DNA from: Hymenobacter rubidus
Lineage (GTDB): Bacteria; Bacteroidota; Bacteroidia; Cytophagales; Hymenobacteraceae
DNA: 64,000 nt
Assembly (NCBI RefSeq): GCF_016734815.1
Contig: NZ_JAERQF010000001.1
Coordinates: 248,001 to 312,000 of the forward strand
Direction: 5' to 3'
The notes beneath the pieces are model-generated. The model had not been told where the DNA came from, did no database searches, and worked only from the letters and a program-made list of their open reading frames with translations. The position numbers were made by a program, and so were the translations under genes. Numbering within the stretch: position 1 is the first letter of the stretch; the number at the start of each line of letters is the position of its first letter. Below, piece by piece: positions 52,185-61,096 of the stretch.

Positions 52185-53504
52185 TCATTTTACAAATACC
52201 CCATCATCAAAAGTAACTTCAAAAGCTGTCAGGCCTGCTGGGTTGGTAGCTAATTGGAACCGGAAGCCGTGGGCCAGCAGCACATCGCGCACCAGCGTGA
52301 GACCGATGCCCTGCCCGTCGCGCTTGGTGCTGAAAAAAGGCGTGAATAAGCGTTGGCTGACTTCGGGCGTGAGGGCGGCCCCGTCATTTTCGATAATGAG
52401 AGTGGGCGGCTGCGCGGTGGTGCGCACCCAGATGTTACCGTCGCGCCCAATGGCTTCGAGGGCATTTTTAGCCACGTTTAGTAAAGTTTGCTCCAGCTGT
52501 TGCGCATCTAGGGGAAGCAGAAGGGATGATTGAGAAAATTCCAAGTGCCATTTTATACCACGCTCTTCGCTCTGGGGCTGCAGCAAGCGGCAGATGCCGC
52601 GTAGCAGGGCGTGGAGGTCGGTGGGCTGGGGCGCGGGGGGCGGCAGGCGTACGAGGTGGGCGAAGTTGGCAATGAAGTTGGCCAACTGAGTGTTGCGAGC
52701 AATACTCACTTCCAGCGCCTGGGTAAAGTCGGGCTGGTCGTCGGGTGCCAGCTGGGGAGCGTAATGCCCGAAGCTGTGCAGAATAGAGTTGATGGCGCCG
52801 ATGGAATTGTTGATTTCGTGCGACATCATCCGAATCAACTGGCCGTAGGCCTGCTTCTCCTGCTGCATCAGTTCCTGGGTCAATTCTTCGAGCAGGATGA
52901 AGCGGCGGCTAAAGCCCCGGTCCAGAAAGTGTGTGGCGTGGGCGCGGTAGGTGGCCAGGCCGGAGAGGCGCAGCGCCTGCGGCTGGCCTTCGACCAGGCT
53001 GGCCAGGGCCGGCCCCCAGGCGCCGGGCAGCTCGGCCGGCAGCTGGCCCAGGAAACTGTCGGCCGGCTGGGCCAGGATGCGTTCGGCGGCGGCGTTGGCG
53101 CTTTCGATGCGGCCGTCGAAATCGAGGATGAGGATGCCGGCGGGCGAGGCCTGGATGAGGCGTTCGAGCAGGAAGCTTTTCTCGTGCTGGCTCACGCGCT
53201 CTTGGCGCAGGGCATCAATCATGTCGTTATAGACGGTGATGAGCTGGTCCATTTCGCGCTGACCGACGGGCACGAATTTCATGCTGAAATCCTTGGCCTG
53301 AATGGCCGCCGTGCCCGCTGCAATGAGCTCAAACGGCCGTACAAAGCCCCGATACAGCCGCACAGCGAGCGTAACGCTGGCTATCAGCAGTACCTCGCTG
53401 CCGAAGAACAGCGGCAGGTTGGTAGTGCGCAACTGCCACGCCAGCCCAATGAGCACGGCGTGAATGAGGGCAACGAACAGGAGGTATTGCAGGCGAAGGG
53501 ACAT
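52185..53504 (-). CDS. Sensor histidine kinase (NtrY-like)
   Basis: A 439-residue membrane kinase. ATG 53504 gives two transmembrane helices (about 7-24 and 33-50) with almost no loop between them, then a HAMP-like segment (52-105), a PAS domain (about 112-205, SPAGILILDFDGRIESANAAA), and the kinase core: phosphoacceptor His229 in MMSHEINNS, N box NVAKNALEAIG, G1 NDG, G2 GQGIGLTLV. With no periplasmic domain it likely senses a membrane or cytosolic signal. It follows the NtrC-type regulator gene and is probably its partner. Confidence 0.9.
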   Translation of the reverse strand: MSLRLQYLLFVALIHAVLIGLAWQLRTTNLPLFFGSEVLLIASVTLAVRLYRGFVRPFELIAAGTAAIQAKDFSMKFVPVGQREMDQLITVYNDMIDALRQERVSQHEKSFLLERLIQASPAGILILDFDGRIESANAAAERILAQPADSFLGQLPAELPGAWGPALASLVEGQPQALRLSGLATYRAHATHFLDRGFSRRFILLEELTQELMQQEKQAYGQLIRMMSHEINNSIGAINSILHSFGHYAPQLAPDDQPDFTQALEVSIARNTQLANFIANFAHLVRLPPPAPQPTDLHALLRGICRLLQPQSEERGIKWHLEFSQSSLLLPLDAQQLEQTLLNVAKNALEAIGRDGNIWVRTTAQPPTLIIENDGAALTPEVSQRLFTPFFSTKRDGQGIGLTLVRDVLLAHGFRFQLATNPAGLTAFEVTFDDGVFVK

Positions 53505-53530
53505 AGGGTGGAGAAGTCGACAATGATAAA

Positions 53531-53640
53531 AGAACGTCATGCTGAGCGAAGTCGAAGCATCTCTACCGTGGCAGTGAATCCCTATTGATTGGATTAGTTG
53601 CGCGGTAGAGATCCTTCGACTTCGCTCAGCATGACGTTCT
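53531..53640. repeat. Dispersed inverted repeat, family A (regulator-kinase spacer)
   Basis: Arms AGAACGTCATGCTGAGCGAA with GTCGAAGCATCTCTACC, matched at the far end with one mismatch (ATCC for ATGC). Confidence 0.9.
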
Positions 53641-53659
53641 GTTTCACTCATTATAGCCC

Positions 53660-55048
53660 CTACTCGTCGTAGGGAATCCCGTGCTTCTCAAACCTTCTAT
53701 ACAACGCGCCCCGGCTCAGGCCCAGGGCCTTGGCCACGCGGCTAACGTTGCCCTCATAATGCACCAGCGACTGCCGAATCATTTGAGCTTCCAGCTCGTC
53801 CAGCGTCATGGTGCCGGGGGTGGGCAGCTCGCCGGGCTGGGGCTGGTGGGCGGGCAAGCGCTGGGCGTTGGCTTGGAAATCTTCGGGCCCCAATTCCTCC
53901 TTGCCGCTGACGAGGACGGCGCGCTCCACCAGGTTTTTCAGCTCGCGGATGTTGCCGGGCAGGGCTTGCTCGCGGAGCCAGTGCAGGGCGCGGGTGCTCA
54001 CTTTGAGGGCCGGGCGCTGGTAGGTGGCGCGGAGCTTATCGACGAAGTGCTGGGTTAGGAGCGGAATGTCGGCTGCGCGCTCGCGGAGGGCGGGCAGGCG
54101 CACCGAAATCAGGTTGATGCGGTAGAACAGGTCTTCGCGGAAACGGCCTTGCTGCACCATCTCGGCCAGGTTGCGGTTGGTGGCGGCGATGACGCGGATA
54201 TCCAAGCGGCGCGGCTTGCTGTCGCCCAGTACCTCGTAGGTGCGGTCTTGCAGCACGCGCAGAAGCTTCACTTGTGAAGCCAGTTCCAACTCACCGATTT
54301 CATCCAGAAAAATGGTACCGCCGTTGGCCAGTTCGAAGCGGCCCACGCGGTCGGTTTTGGCATCGGTGAAGGCGCCGCGCCGGTGGCCGAACATTTCGCT
54401 TTCAAATAAGCTGCTGGAAATGCCGCCCAGGTTCACCTTCACAAACGCCTGATTTTTGCGCTGGCTGTTGCGGTGAATGGCTTCGGCAATGAGTTCCTTG
54501 CCGGTACCGCTTTCACCTTCGATGAGTACGGCCGCATCAGTAGCGGCCACTTGGCCCACCTGGCGCAATACGTGCAGCAACTGGGCATCTTGCCCGATGA
54601 TGTCGCGGAAGGCAAACTGCTGGTCGAGCTGGCGGCGCTGGCGGGCGGGCGCTTCCGTCAGGTCGGTATCGGTGGTGTTTTCCTGCACGGCCAGCACCGT
54701 GCGGATGGTTTGGAGCAGGGCGTCGTTGTGCCAGGGCTTGGTGATAAACTCGGCCGCTCCCGCCTTCATGCCTTCCACCGCCAGGCTAATGCTGCCCCAG
54801 CCGGTGATGAGGATGACGGGCACCTGCGGGGCCAGTGCCTTCATCTGGCGGAGCAGGGCCAGGCCATCGGCCCCGGTGGTATCGAGCGAGTAGTTCATGT
54901 CCATCAGCATGAGCCGGGGCAGCGTGTCGCGCACCACGGCCAGCGCCTCGGCCGGGCCGGCCACGGCTTGCGCGGGGTAGCCGGCCTGCTTCAGCAGCAG
55001 CCTGAGCGACGTGCGGATGGCGAGGTCGTCGTCGATGATGAGTACCAT
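53660..55048 (-). CDS. Sigma-54-dependent response regulator (NtrC family)
   Basis: A 462-residue regulator. Receiver domain with phospho-Asp50 (MLMDMNYS) and Lys104 (FITKPW); AAA+ domain with Walker A GESGTGKE at 178-185 and the sigma-54-contacting loop GAFTDA at 225-230 (the usual form is GAFTGA), then IFLDEIGEL; C-terminal Fis-type helix-turn-helix (about 425-455, NVSRVAKALGLSRGALYRRF). It activates RpoN-dependent promoters when phosphorylated, presumably by the kinase encoded just downstream. A likely target is the candidate -24/-12 site at 62555-62570, at the head of this gene row. Confidence 0.95.
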   Translation of the reverse strand: MVLIIDDDLAIRTSLRLLLKQAGYPAQAVAGPAEALAVVRDTLPRLMLMDMNYSLDTTGADGLALLRQMKALAPQVPVILITGWGSISLAVEGMKAGAAEFITKPWHNDALLQTIRTVLAVQENTTDTDLTEAPARQRRQLDQQFAFRDIIGQDAQLLHVLRQVGQVAATDAAVLIEGESGTGKELIAEAIHRNSQRKNQAFVKVNLGGISSSLFESEMFGHRRGAFTDAKTDRVGRFELANGGTIFLDEIGELELASQVKLLRVLQDRTYEVLGDSKPRRLDIRVIAATNRNLAEMVQQGRFREDLFYRINLISVRLPALRERAADIPLLTQHFVDKLRATYQRPALKVSTRALHWLREQALPGNIRELKNLVERAVLVSGKEELGPEDFQANAQRLPAHQPQPGELPTPGTMTLDELEAQMIRQSLVHYEGNVSRVAKALGLSRGALYRRFEKHGIPYDE

Positions 55049-55086
55049 GATTGCAGAAAGGAAGGAGGTGTTTTGCAGAAGTAAGG

Positions 55087-55183
55087 CCGTCATGCCGAGC
55101 GCAGCCGAGGCATCTCGCGTGGGGTAGTGCCTAGCCGTTGCAACGATTCGAGCGAGATGCCTCGGCTGCGCTCGGCATGACGG
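55087..55183. repeat. Dispersed inverted repeat, family B
   Basis: Arms CCGTCATGCCGAGCGCAGCC with GAGGCATCTCGC, paired perfectly with the far end; between the DUF2807 and regulator genes. Confidence 0.9.
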
Positions 55184-55203
55184 CTTGGAATAGTGAGCGT
55201 CTA

Positions 55204-55911
55204 TTACCGGCCCTTCACTGTGCCGCCGCTGCTGGTATGCTTCGTGAGTTGCGGCGAGCCAGCGTAGCGCACATCACCGCCGCTGGAGGCGTTGGCATTG
55301 AGCTTGTCCTCCACGGCCACGGCAATAGTGCCGCCGCTCGACGCATTAGCGTCGCAGGTAGCAGCCTGCACGTCCTGGCCCTTAAAGACGCCGCCGCTGG
55401 AGGCGTGCACGCTCAGGCTTTGCACCTTACCGCCGAGGGTGGCCACGCCGCCGCTGCTCACGCTGGCATCCACGCTTTTACCTGTGAAGTCAGGAGCGGA
55501 AATGACGCCGCCCGACGAGGCTTCCAGCTTGCAGTCGCCCACTGAGTAGGCATTTTTCACGTCGACCCGGGCTCCGCTGCTGGCTTCTATGCCCGTGAGC
55601 GGGGCGGCCACAATGGTCACGCGCAGGTTGCGCGGGCGGTTGTCTTTGCTCCAGGCCTCGTTCAGCTTGTGGTCGAAGCTCACTTTGAGCACACCCTCGC
55701 TCACTTCGGTTTTGATGCGGGACAGGAACTCAGCCGTTTCGGCGCTGGCCTCCACGCGCTGGGCGGTGCCTGAGGTGAGGGTTACGAGGATGCCATCGGA
55801 GGCTTTCAGGGTACGGAAGGTGGCTACGGAGCGCACTTCCGGGGCGGTTTGGGCGAGCGCGGGCACCAGGGCCAGCAACCAAAGCAGGGCGAGAACGGTG
55901 AGGTTTTTCAT
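55204..55911 (-). CDS. Exported DUF2807 (GIN domain) protein
   Basis: A 235-residue protein with signal peptide from ATG 55911 (LTVLALLWLLALVPALAQ). The mature part is a repetitive beta-helix-like domain with many SSGG turns (EASSGG, SVSSGG, HASSGG, NASSGG, HTSSGG), the mark of the DUF2807/GIN family. Relatives are surface or periplasmic proteins, often next to two-component or exporter genes, of unknown function. Here it sits between an ABC permease and the NtrC-type regulator on the same strand, so it may be part of the sensing or effect of this system. Confidence 0.88.
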   Translation of the reverse strand: MKNLTVLALLWLLALVPALAQTAPEVRSVATFRTLKASDGILVTLTSGTAQRVEASAETAEFLSRIKTEVSEGVLKVSFDHKLNEAWSKDNRPRNLRVTIVAAPLTGIEASSGARVDVKNAYSVGDCKLEASSGGVISAPDFTGKSVDASVSSGGVATLGGKVQSLSVHASSGGVFKGQDVQAATCDANASSGGTIAVAVEDKLNANASSGGDVRYAGSPQLTKHTSSGGTVKGR

Positions 55912-56058
55912 GCGAAAAAAGAGCGAAAAGGTGAGTGATGAGATGGTTTCTGACCTGGCAGATGCACGCTGGCGAAGCCGGGTTGCCCGGCTACCAGCCG
56001 CCGGGTTCATTCGTTACAGCCCTTGGGCAAAATACCGCGCAGCACCTGCTTTGGCCCA

Positions 56059-57258
56059 CTACTCCTCCCGCAGCGCCACGGCGGGCTGAATGGCCGCCGC
56101 CAGCCGGCTAGGCTGCCACGCGCACAACGCCGTAATGAAGTACACCGCCCCAGTGGCCGCCGCAATGGCCAGCAAATACGGCTGCACTGGCAGGTCGAAG
56201 GCATTGAGCAGTGGGAATTGCGCCGCCAGCAGCCCGCCCAGCACCACGCCAAAGGTGGTGACCACCATCATTTCGCCCAGGAATTGCCAGCCGATGCCCG
56301 CGCCCGTGGCGCCCATGGCCCGGCGCAGCCCAATCTCGGCCCGGCGCTGGCTGATGTTGTACCACAGCACCCCAAACAGGCCCAGCGCCACATTAATAAT
56401 CAGAAACAGGCCCATGATGCACAGGCCCACCACGGGCACCAGCGTGTAGCGGCGGCGGTGCAGGCGCTCATCGTCCATCACGCGCACTTGGCTGGTCCAC
56501 TGGCGCGTCACGCCGGCCACGGTGCGGGCTATTTTCTCCTGCAGCTCGCCGCCCGAGCCGGGAGCCACGCGCACCAGCACGTTGGCCGTTTCCCAGTGGG
56601 TGGTGTCGTAGGGCAGCAGGCGCAGCCACGCCGTGGGAATGGCCGCCGAAAAGTCGCTTTCCATGCGCACGGGCTCGGCCACGCCCACCACCTGGAATTG
56701 GTCCTCGGGCTTGACGTCTTTGCCGGGGTTTTCCCAGGTGAAGATTTTGCCCAGGGCTGGGCCGTTGCCAAACAGACTTTCGCGCAGGTCCTGGCTGATG
56801 ACCACGGGGCGGTGGTTGCTGCCATCGTCGGCGGGCGCAAACCACCGGCCCTCGCGCAGGTGCAGCTGCAGGGCTTCGTTGTAATGGTCGTCGGCGTCGT
56901 AATAGTTGGTTACCGGCGACTTCTTGCCCTGGTATTCATACACCGAGTTGTTGACGTTGAAGATGAAGGGGAGGTTGCCGCTGGTGAGGGCCACCGTGCG
57001 CACGCCGGGCAGGGCCTTCACTTGGCGCAGCACGTCGTCGAGCTCGGCGCGGGGCATTTTCAGGTTCTGGCCGGCGCGCACTTCCAGCCGCCATACCTGC
57101 TCGTAGTTGAAGCCGTGCGGGGCCAGGTAGTTCTTGGCCGAGGTGATGAGCACCGCGGCCACCCCAAACAGCACCACGAAGGAGAAAAAGATTTCGGAAA
57201 TCAGCAGCAGGTTGGCCCGCTTGCGGTTCCAGATGAGGGTGAAGAGATGGCGGAACAT
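56059..57258 (-). CDS. ABC transporter permease, MacB/FtsX type (second)
   Basis: A 399-residue permease: one N-terminal helix (about 19-40, LLISEIFFSFVVLFGVAAVL), a large periplasmic domain (about 45-270), then three helices (about 280-300, 325-355, 365-385) of the FtsX fold ending in WQPSRLAAAIQPAVALREE. The periplasmic domain is the MacB_PCD type. It lacks an ATPase, which is supplied by the gene at 58745. With the other permease it likely forms a heterodimer. ATG 57258 avoids an upstream frame running into the repeat. Confidence 0.9.
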   Translation of the reverse strand: MFRHLFTLIWNRKRANLLLISEIFFSFVVLFGVAAVLITSAKNYLAPHGFNYEQVWRLEVRAGQNLKMPRAELDDVLRQVKALPGVRTVALTSGNLPFIFNVNNSVYEYQGKKSPVTNYYDADDHYNEALQLHLREGRWFAPADDGSNHRPVVISQDLRESLFGNGPALGKIFTWENPGKDVKPEDQFQVVGVAEPVRMESDFSAAIPTAWLRLLPYDTTHWETANVLVRVAPGSGGELQEKIARTVAGVTRQWTSQVRVMDDERLHRRRYTLVPVVGLCIMGLFLIINVALGLFGVLWYNISQRRAEIGLRRAMGATGAGIGWQFLGEMMVVTTFGVVLGGLLAAQFPLLNAFDLPVQPYLLAIAAATGAVYFITALCAWQPSRLAAAIQPAVALREE

Positions 57259-57291
57259 GGGTTTTGAAGGAGATTTGGAAGGAAATTCGTC

Positions 57292-57394
57292 TGTCATCCT
57301 GAGCGCAGCGAAGGACCTTATCACGCTGGAACATTTGGTACTAGCATCAAGAAGCGCAGGCGTGATAAGGTCCTTCGCTGCGCTCAGGATGACA
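57292..57394. repeat. Dispersed inverted repeat, family C (between the two permease genes)
   Basis: TGTCATCCTGAGCGCAGCGA with GGACCTTATCACG at both ends in inverted order; the longest-armed family C copy in the window. Confidence 0.9.
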
Positions 57395-57412
57395 GCCGTA
57401 GCACTGGCACGC

Positions 57413-58675
57413 CTACTTCTGCTCGCCGCTGCCGCGCAGGGCGGCCACGGGGTTCAGGCGCGACATTTTCCAGGCCGGGTACACGCCGCTCATCAGCCCG
57501 AAAATCAGGGTGAGCAGCATCCCCCAGCCAAACACTGACCAGCTCAGAGCGAAGTGCGCGTAGGCCACGGGGTGGGCCTCATTCACCAGGGCCAGCGCCC
57601 CGGCGGCCAGCGCCAGCCCCAGCAGCCCGCCCACCAGGGCCAGCACCACGTTCTCGACCAGAAACTGGCTCACCAGATTGCGGCCCGTCGCCCCAAAGGC
57701 CTTGCGCACCCCAATCTCGCCCGAGCGCTCCAGAATGCGTGTCACGTTCAGGTTCACCAGGTTCAGGGCCGGCAGCAGCATAAACAGCAGCGCCAGCCCG
57801 CCCATTATCAGGTAGAAAGAGTCGAGGTTGTCGTCGTCCATGGTCTGGTCCTGGTGGTTGAGTATGCCCCGCGTAATGCCCGCCAGAATGGGGTCGGCGT
57901 AGGAGAACACAGCCTTCACTTCCTTCGGATTCGGAATTTCCACCCGCTTCATCATCTGGCGGTACTCCTCGCGCATGGCCGGCATCGCCGCCGCCGAGGG
58001 CGCCAGCAGCACCGGCAGAAACACGCCGTTGAGGCGGTTGTCCTTGAAATACTCGCTGCTCAGGGTGTAGGGCAGCCACACGTCGGCATAAGCATAAAAG
58101 TTCGCGGCCGACACGTTGCGCACCACGCCCGCCACGCGGTAGCGTTTCAGGTCAATTTCAATGGTGCGGCCCACCACGGCGGTGCTGCCGAAGTAGTCGC
58201 GGGCGGTGGCCTCGTTAATGACGCACACCTGCTGGGCCTGCTGCACCTCGGCTTTGGTGAACGGCCGCCCGCCCAGGAAATCATAGTCCATGATTTGCCA
58301 GAAGTTGCCGTCGGTATACGCTACGTCCAGCGGCAGCAGCTTGCTCTTGGTGAAGGCCGTGGCGTTGGAAGCGCCCGTGCTGATGCCCACCAGCTCCGGG
58401 GTTTTCAGCTTCCGCACGTAGTCGTCCACGAAGTGAATGCTGGCCGGCATGGTCATCCAGCCGTGGTCGTCCACCCGCTGTTGCCGGATGGCGTTCACGA
58501 ACAGCATCCGGTCTACGCGCTTGACCGGCGTGCCCGGCCCCACCATGTGGTCGAACATCGCTGCTACCACCAGCAAAATCATCAGCGTAAAGCTCACGCC
58601 AAACAGGCTGATGAAGGTGAAAAACTTGCGGCGCATGAGCACCTTCCAGGCAATTTTGAGATAAGAACGGAGCAT
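57413..58675 (-). CDS. ABC transporter permease, MacB/FtsX type (first)
   Basis: A 420-residue permease with an N-terminal helix (about 18-40, FTFISLFGVSFTLMILLVVA), a MacB-type periplasmic domain and three C-terminal helices; the coupling segment NVTRILERSGEIGVRKAFGAT before the second helix is typical and contacts the ATPase. It ends in YPAWKMSRLNPVAALRG, a standard FtsX-family close. It is 69 bases after the ATPase gene. In the MacB family the motion of the periplasmic domain drives substrate through TolC without crossing the inner membrane. Confidence 0.92.
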   Translation of the reverse strand: MLRSYLKIAWKVLMRRKFFTFISLFGVSFTLMILLVVAAMFDHMVGPGTPVKRVDRMLFVNAIRQQRVDDHGWMTMPASIHFVDDYVRKLKTPELVGISTGASNATAFTKSKLLPLDVAYTDGNFWQIMDYDFLGGRPFTKAEVQQAQQVCVINEATARDYFGSTAVVGRTIEIDLKRYRVAGVVRNVSAANFYAYADVWLPYTLSSEYFKDNRLNGVFLPVLLAPSAAAMPAMREEYRQMMKRVEIPNPKEVKAVFSYADPILAGITRGILNHQDQTMDDDNLDSFYLIMGGLALLFMLLPALNLVNLNVTRILERSGEIGVRKAFGATGRNLVSQFLVENVVLALVGGLLGLALAAGALALVNEAHPVAYAHFALSWSVFGWGMLLTLIFGLMSGVYPAWKMSRLNPVAALRGSGEQK

Positions 58676-58692
58676 GGTTTTGGCAATTATTA

Positions 58693-58727
58693 GAACGTCA
58701 TGCTTCGCTGCGCGCTGCATGACGTTC
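58693..58727. repeat. Minimal inverted repeat, family A ends
   Basis: GAACGTCATGC and GCATGACGTTC (11-base perfect arms) with a 13-base loop, between ATPase and permease genes. Confidence 0.75.
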
Positions 58728-58744
58728 AGCGATTCAAAGTTCTA

Positions 58745-59482
58745 TCAGCTAACCTGGCTGCCATCAAAAAAGCGGATGACGCGCTGCGTTTTCAGGGCCT
58801 GCTGCTCGTCGTGCGTCACCATCACCACGGTCACGCCGTCGCGGCGGTTCAGGGTCATCAGCAGCTCCATAATCTCTTCCCCCATCACCGAGTCGAGGTT
58901 GCCCGTTGGTTCGTCGGCCAGAATAATTTCCGGCCCGCCGGCCAGCGCCCGCGCAATGGCCACCCGCTGCCGCTGCCCGCCCGAGAGCTGGCCCGGGAAG
59001 TGCGCCGTGCGGGCGCTCAAGCCTACTTTATCGAGGGCGGTGAGGGCGCGCTGGCGGCGCTCCTTGCTGCTCATCCCTTTGCGATAGAGCAACGGCACCT
59101 CCACGTTGTCCACCACCGAGAGGTCGTTTATCAAGTGGTAGCTCTGGAAAACGAAACCGATTTTCAGGTTGCGCAGGTTAGCCAGCTCCTTGTCGGAGAA
59201 GGACGTCACGGCGCGGCCATCCAATTCAATCACGCCGCTGGTAGGCTCGTCGAGTAGGCCCATCAAACTGAGCAAGGTCGATTTGCCGCAGCCGCTCGGC
59301 CCCATAATGGACACGAACTCGCCCCGGTTGATGGCCAAGTTCACTTGGTTCAGCGCCACCGTTTCAATGGTTTTGGTCTGGTACACCTTTTCGATGTTGG
59401 TGAGCCGGAGGACGGGCGTGGCGCCGTTCAGTGCCGCCGGCTGCGTACGGGTTTCGGGGGAGTTGGCGAGCAGATTTTCCAT
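58745..59482 (-). CDS. ABC transporter ATPase (MacB/LolD type)
   Basis: A 245-residue ATPase with Walker A GPSGCGKST at 61-69, Q-loop Gln113, signature LSGGQRQR at 166-173, Walker B IILAD then Glu191 (EPTGNLDSVMG) and the His switch region VVMVTHDEQQA. The EPTGNLD form and SYHLINDLSVVDNVE place it with the LolD/MacB branch. It drives the two permeases encoded directly downstream. An N-terminal extension of about 22 residues is present. Confidence 0.95.
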   Translation of the reverse strand: MENLLANSPETRTQPAALNGATPVLRLTNIEKVYQTKTIETVALNQVNLAINRGEFVSIMGPSGCGKSTLLSLMGLLDEPTSGVIELDGRAVTSFSDKELANLRNLKIGFVFQSYHLINDLSVVDNVEVPLLYRKGMSSKERRQRALTALDKVGLSARTAHFPGQLSGGQRQRVAIARALAGGPEIILADEPTGNLDSVMGEEIMELLMTLNRRDGVTVVMVTHDEQQALKTQRVIRFFDGSQVS

Positions 59483-59529
59483 GAGAAAAAAGGGGAGAAA
59501 AGCGCGTGAGGTTGGTTTGTCAGGAAAAA

Positions 59530-59630
59530 AGACCGGTCTGCTGAGCGCAGTAGAAGCATCCCTACCCCAACACTAATCCAATCGCTGCAATGAAGCGGTA
59601 GAGATGCTTCGGCTGCGCTCAGACCGGTCT
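59530..59630. repeat. Variant family A inverted repeat with exchanged ends
   Basis: Inner arms (GCTGAGCGCAG, GAAGCATC and partners) are family A, but the outer AACGTCAT has been replaced on both sides by AGACCGGTCT, which is itself a palindrome. Five bases separate it from the TolC stop. Confidence 0.8.
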
Positions 59631-59635
59631 GTTAT

Positions 59636-61096
59636 TTAGCGAGAGGCAACGATTGGCGTCTGTTTTTCAAAGTCATACAGCGTCAGCGCCCGCAGGCGGT
59701 AAAAAGCCACCCAACAGGCCCGCAACGCGAAAACGTAACCGCGTTTGGCCCCGTCCTTAGCCACCGAAGCCAGGGTCAAATCGGTGAGGCTGATGCGGCC
59801 CAGCAGGTAGGTAGCGCGGGCAATATCATAGCGCAGCTGGGCCAATGAGTCGGCACGACCGGCGAGGGCCAGCTTGGTGCGCAGCGCCGCCACCTGGCCG
59901 GCCTGCGCCAGCACAATTTGCTCGAAGCTGCGCTCTTCCTGCGCCACGTTGTGCTGGGTCTGGTCGCGGTTCAGCTCGGCGGTTTTGATGATGGACTGGC
60001 GGCGGCCCCAGTCCACCAGCGGCAGGCTGAAGGCCAGCCGCACTTGCTGCTGGTTTTGCAGGTTCAGATAAGTATTACCCAGATTTTCAGCCTGATTCAC
60101 GTAACCTAAATTCGCCGTGAGGGCCGCCTGAAAGCCGGTGGTACCATGTGCTTGCGCCACAGTCCGCTCCGCCTCCAGCAGCCGGCGACGGAAAGCCAGC
60201 GTGGCGCTACGGTTTTGGCGGGCCTGCTCTAGGGCCTGCGCGGGCAGCACGGCCGGCTGCGGGGCCGGCGCGGGCACGGCCAGCGCCGGCGCTTCGGTGC
60301 CGGGCAAGCCGGTGTAGGCCTGTAGGTCTACACCGGCGTTCTGGGCGTCGAGTTGGGCCTGGGCCTGAGCCTGGCGGGCATCCAGCACGTTCAGTTCCAG
60401 CTGCAGTAAGTCGCTCTGTGAGAGGCGGCCCAACTTGAAACGTTCCTGCCCGATGCGCAGCAGCTCGGCCGTGGCCTGGGCATTCTGGCGGGCCACGTCG
60501 GCATTCACCTGCTGCAGCAGCACATCGAAATACAGCTCCGTGACGCGCTGGGCAATGGTTTCGCGCTCCTCCACAAATTGCCGCTGGCTTTCCTGGTAGC
60601 GCAGTGGCTCGATGCGGCGGGCCCACAGCAGGCCATTGAACTGGCCCAACGGCTGGGTTATCCCAATCGTAAAGGGCTGATTGTTATACCGTCGCTGCCC
60701 GCCATTGAAATCATCGAAGCGCTGCACCACCGAGCCGATGTACACTTGCCCGCCGGTCAGGCCCAGGTTCTGGCTCAAAGTCAACCCTAAATCGGAGTTA
60801 TTGATGCGTACCGACTCGAAGCTGGTAGTGCCGTCGGGCTGCACCACGGGCGTAATCACGCGGTTGAAATTGGGCACCGTGCCCGCCAGACCCAGCTGCG
60901 GCCGGTAGTTGGCCTGGTAGCCGCGCCAGGCCCAGTAGCTGGTTTCGCGGGTGGTCACGGCCTGCTGGCCGGTAGCTGAATGATTGACGGCCTGCGCAAT
61001 GACCTCATCCAGCGTGAGGGCAGGCGTTTGGGCGGCGGCGGATTGCCATAGCAACAGCAGCAGTGCGGATAGCAGCCAACGGCGCGCCCGGCTCAC
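59636..61096 (-). CDS. TolC family outer-membrane efflux protein
   Basis: A 486-residue outer-membrane channel. GTG 61096 is chosen since it opens a signal peptide (RARRWLLSALLLLLWQ, cut near AAAQ); the only upstream ATG (61186) lies beyond a repeat that would be translated. Two OEP repeats follow, each beginning with long helices (LTLDEVIAQAVNHSA; RRLLEAERTVAQ) and strand pairs (GLTLSQNLGLTGGQVYIGSV; VRLAFSLPLVDWGRRQ). It should form the exit duct for the MacAB-like pump. It lies 174 bases after the adaptor gene. Confidence 0.9.
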   Translation of the reverse strand: MSRARRWLLSALLLLLWQSAAAQTPALTLDEVIAQAVNHSATGQQAVTTRETSYWAWRGYQANYRPQLGLAGTVPNFNRVITPVVQPDGTTSFESVRINNSDLGLTLSQNLGLTGGQVYIGSVVQRFDDFNGGQRRYNNQPFTIGITQPLGQFNGLLWARRIEPLRYQESQRQFVEERETIAQRVTELYFDVLLQQVNADVARQNAQATAELLRIGQERFKLGRLSQSDLLQLELNVLDARQAQAQAQLDAQNAGVDLQAYTGLPGTEAPALAVPAPAPQPAVLPAQALEQARQNRSATLAFRRRLLEAERTVAQAHGTTGFQAALTANLGYVNQAENLGNTYLNLQNQQQVRLAFSLPLVDWGRRQSIIKTAELNRDQTQHNVAQEERSFEQIVLAQAGQVAALRTKLALAGRADSLAQLRYDIARATYLLGRISLTDLTLASVAKDGAKRGYVFALRACWVAFYRLRALTLYDFEKQTPIVASR

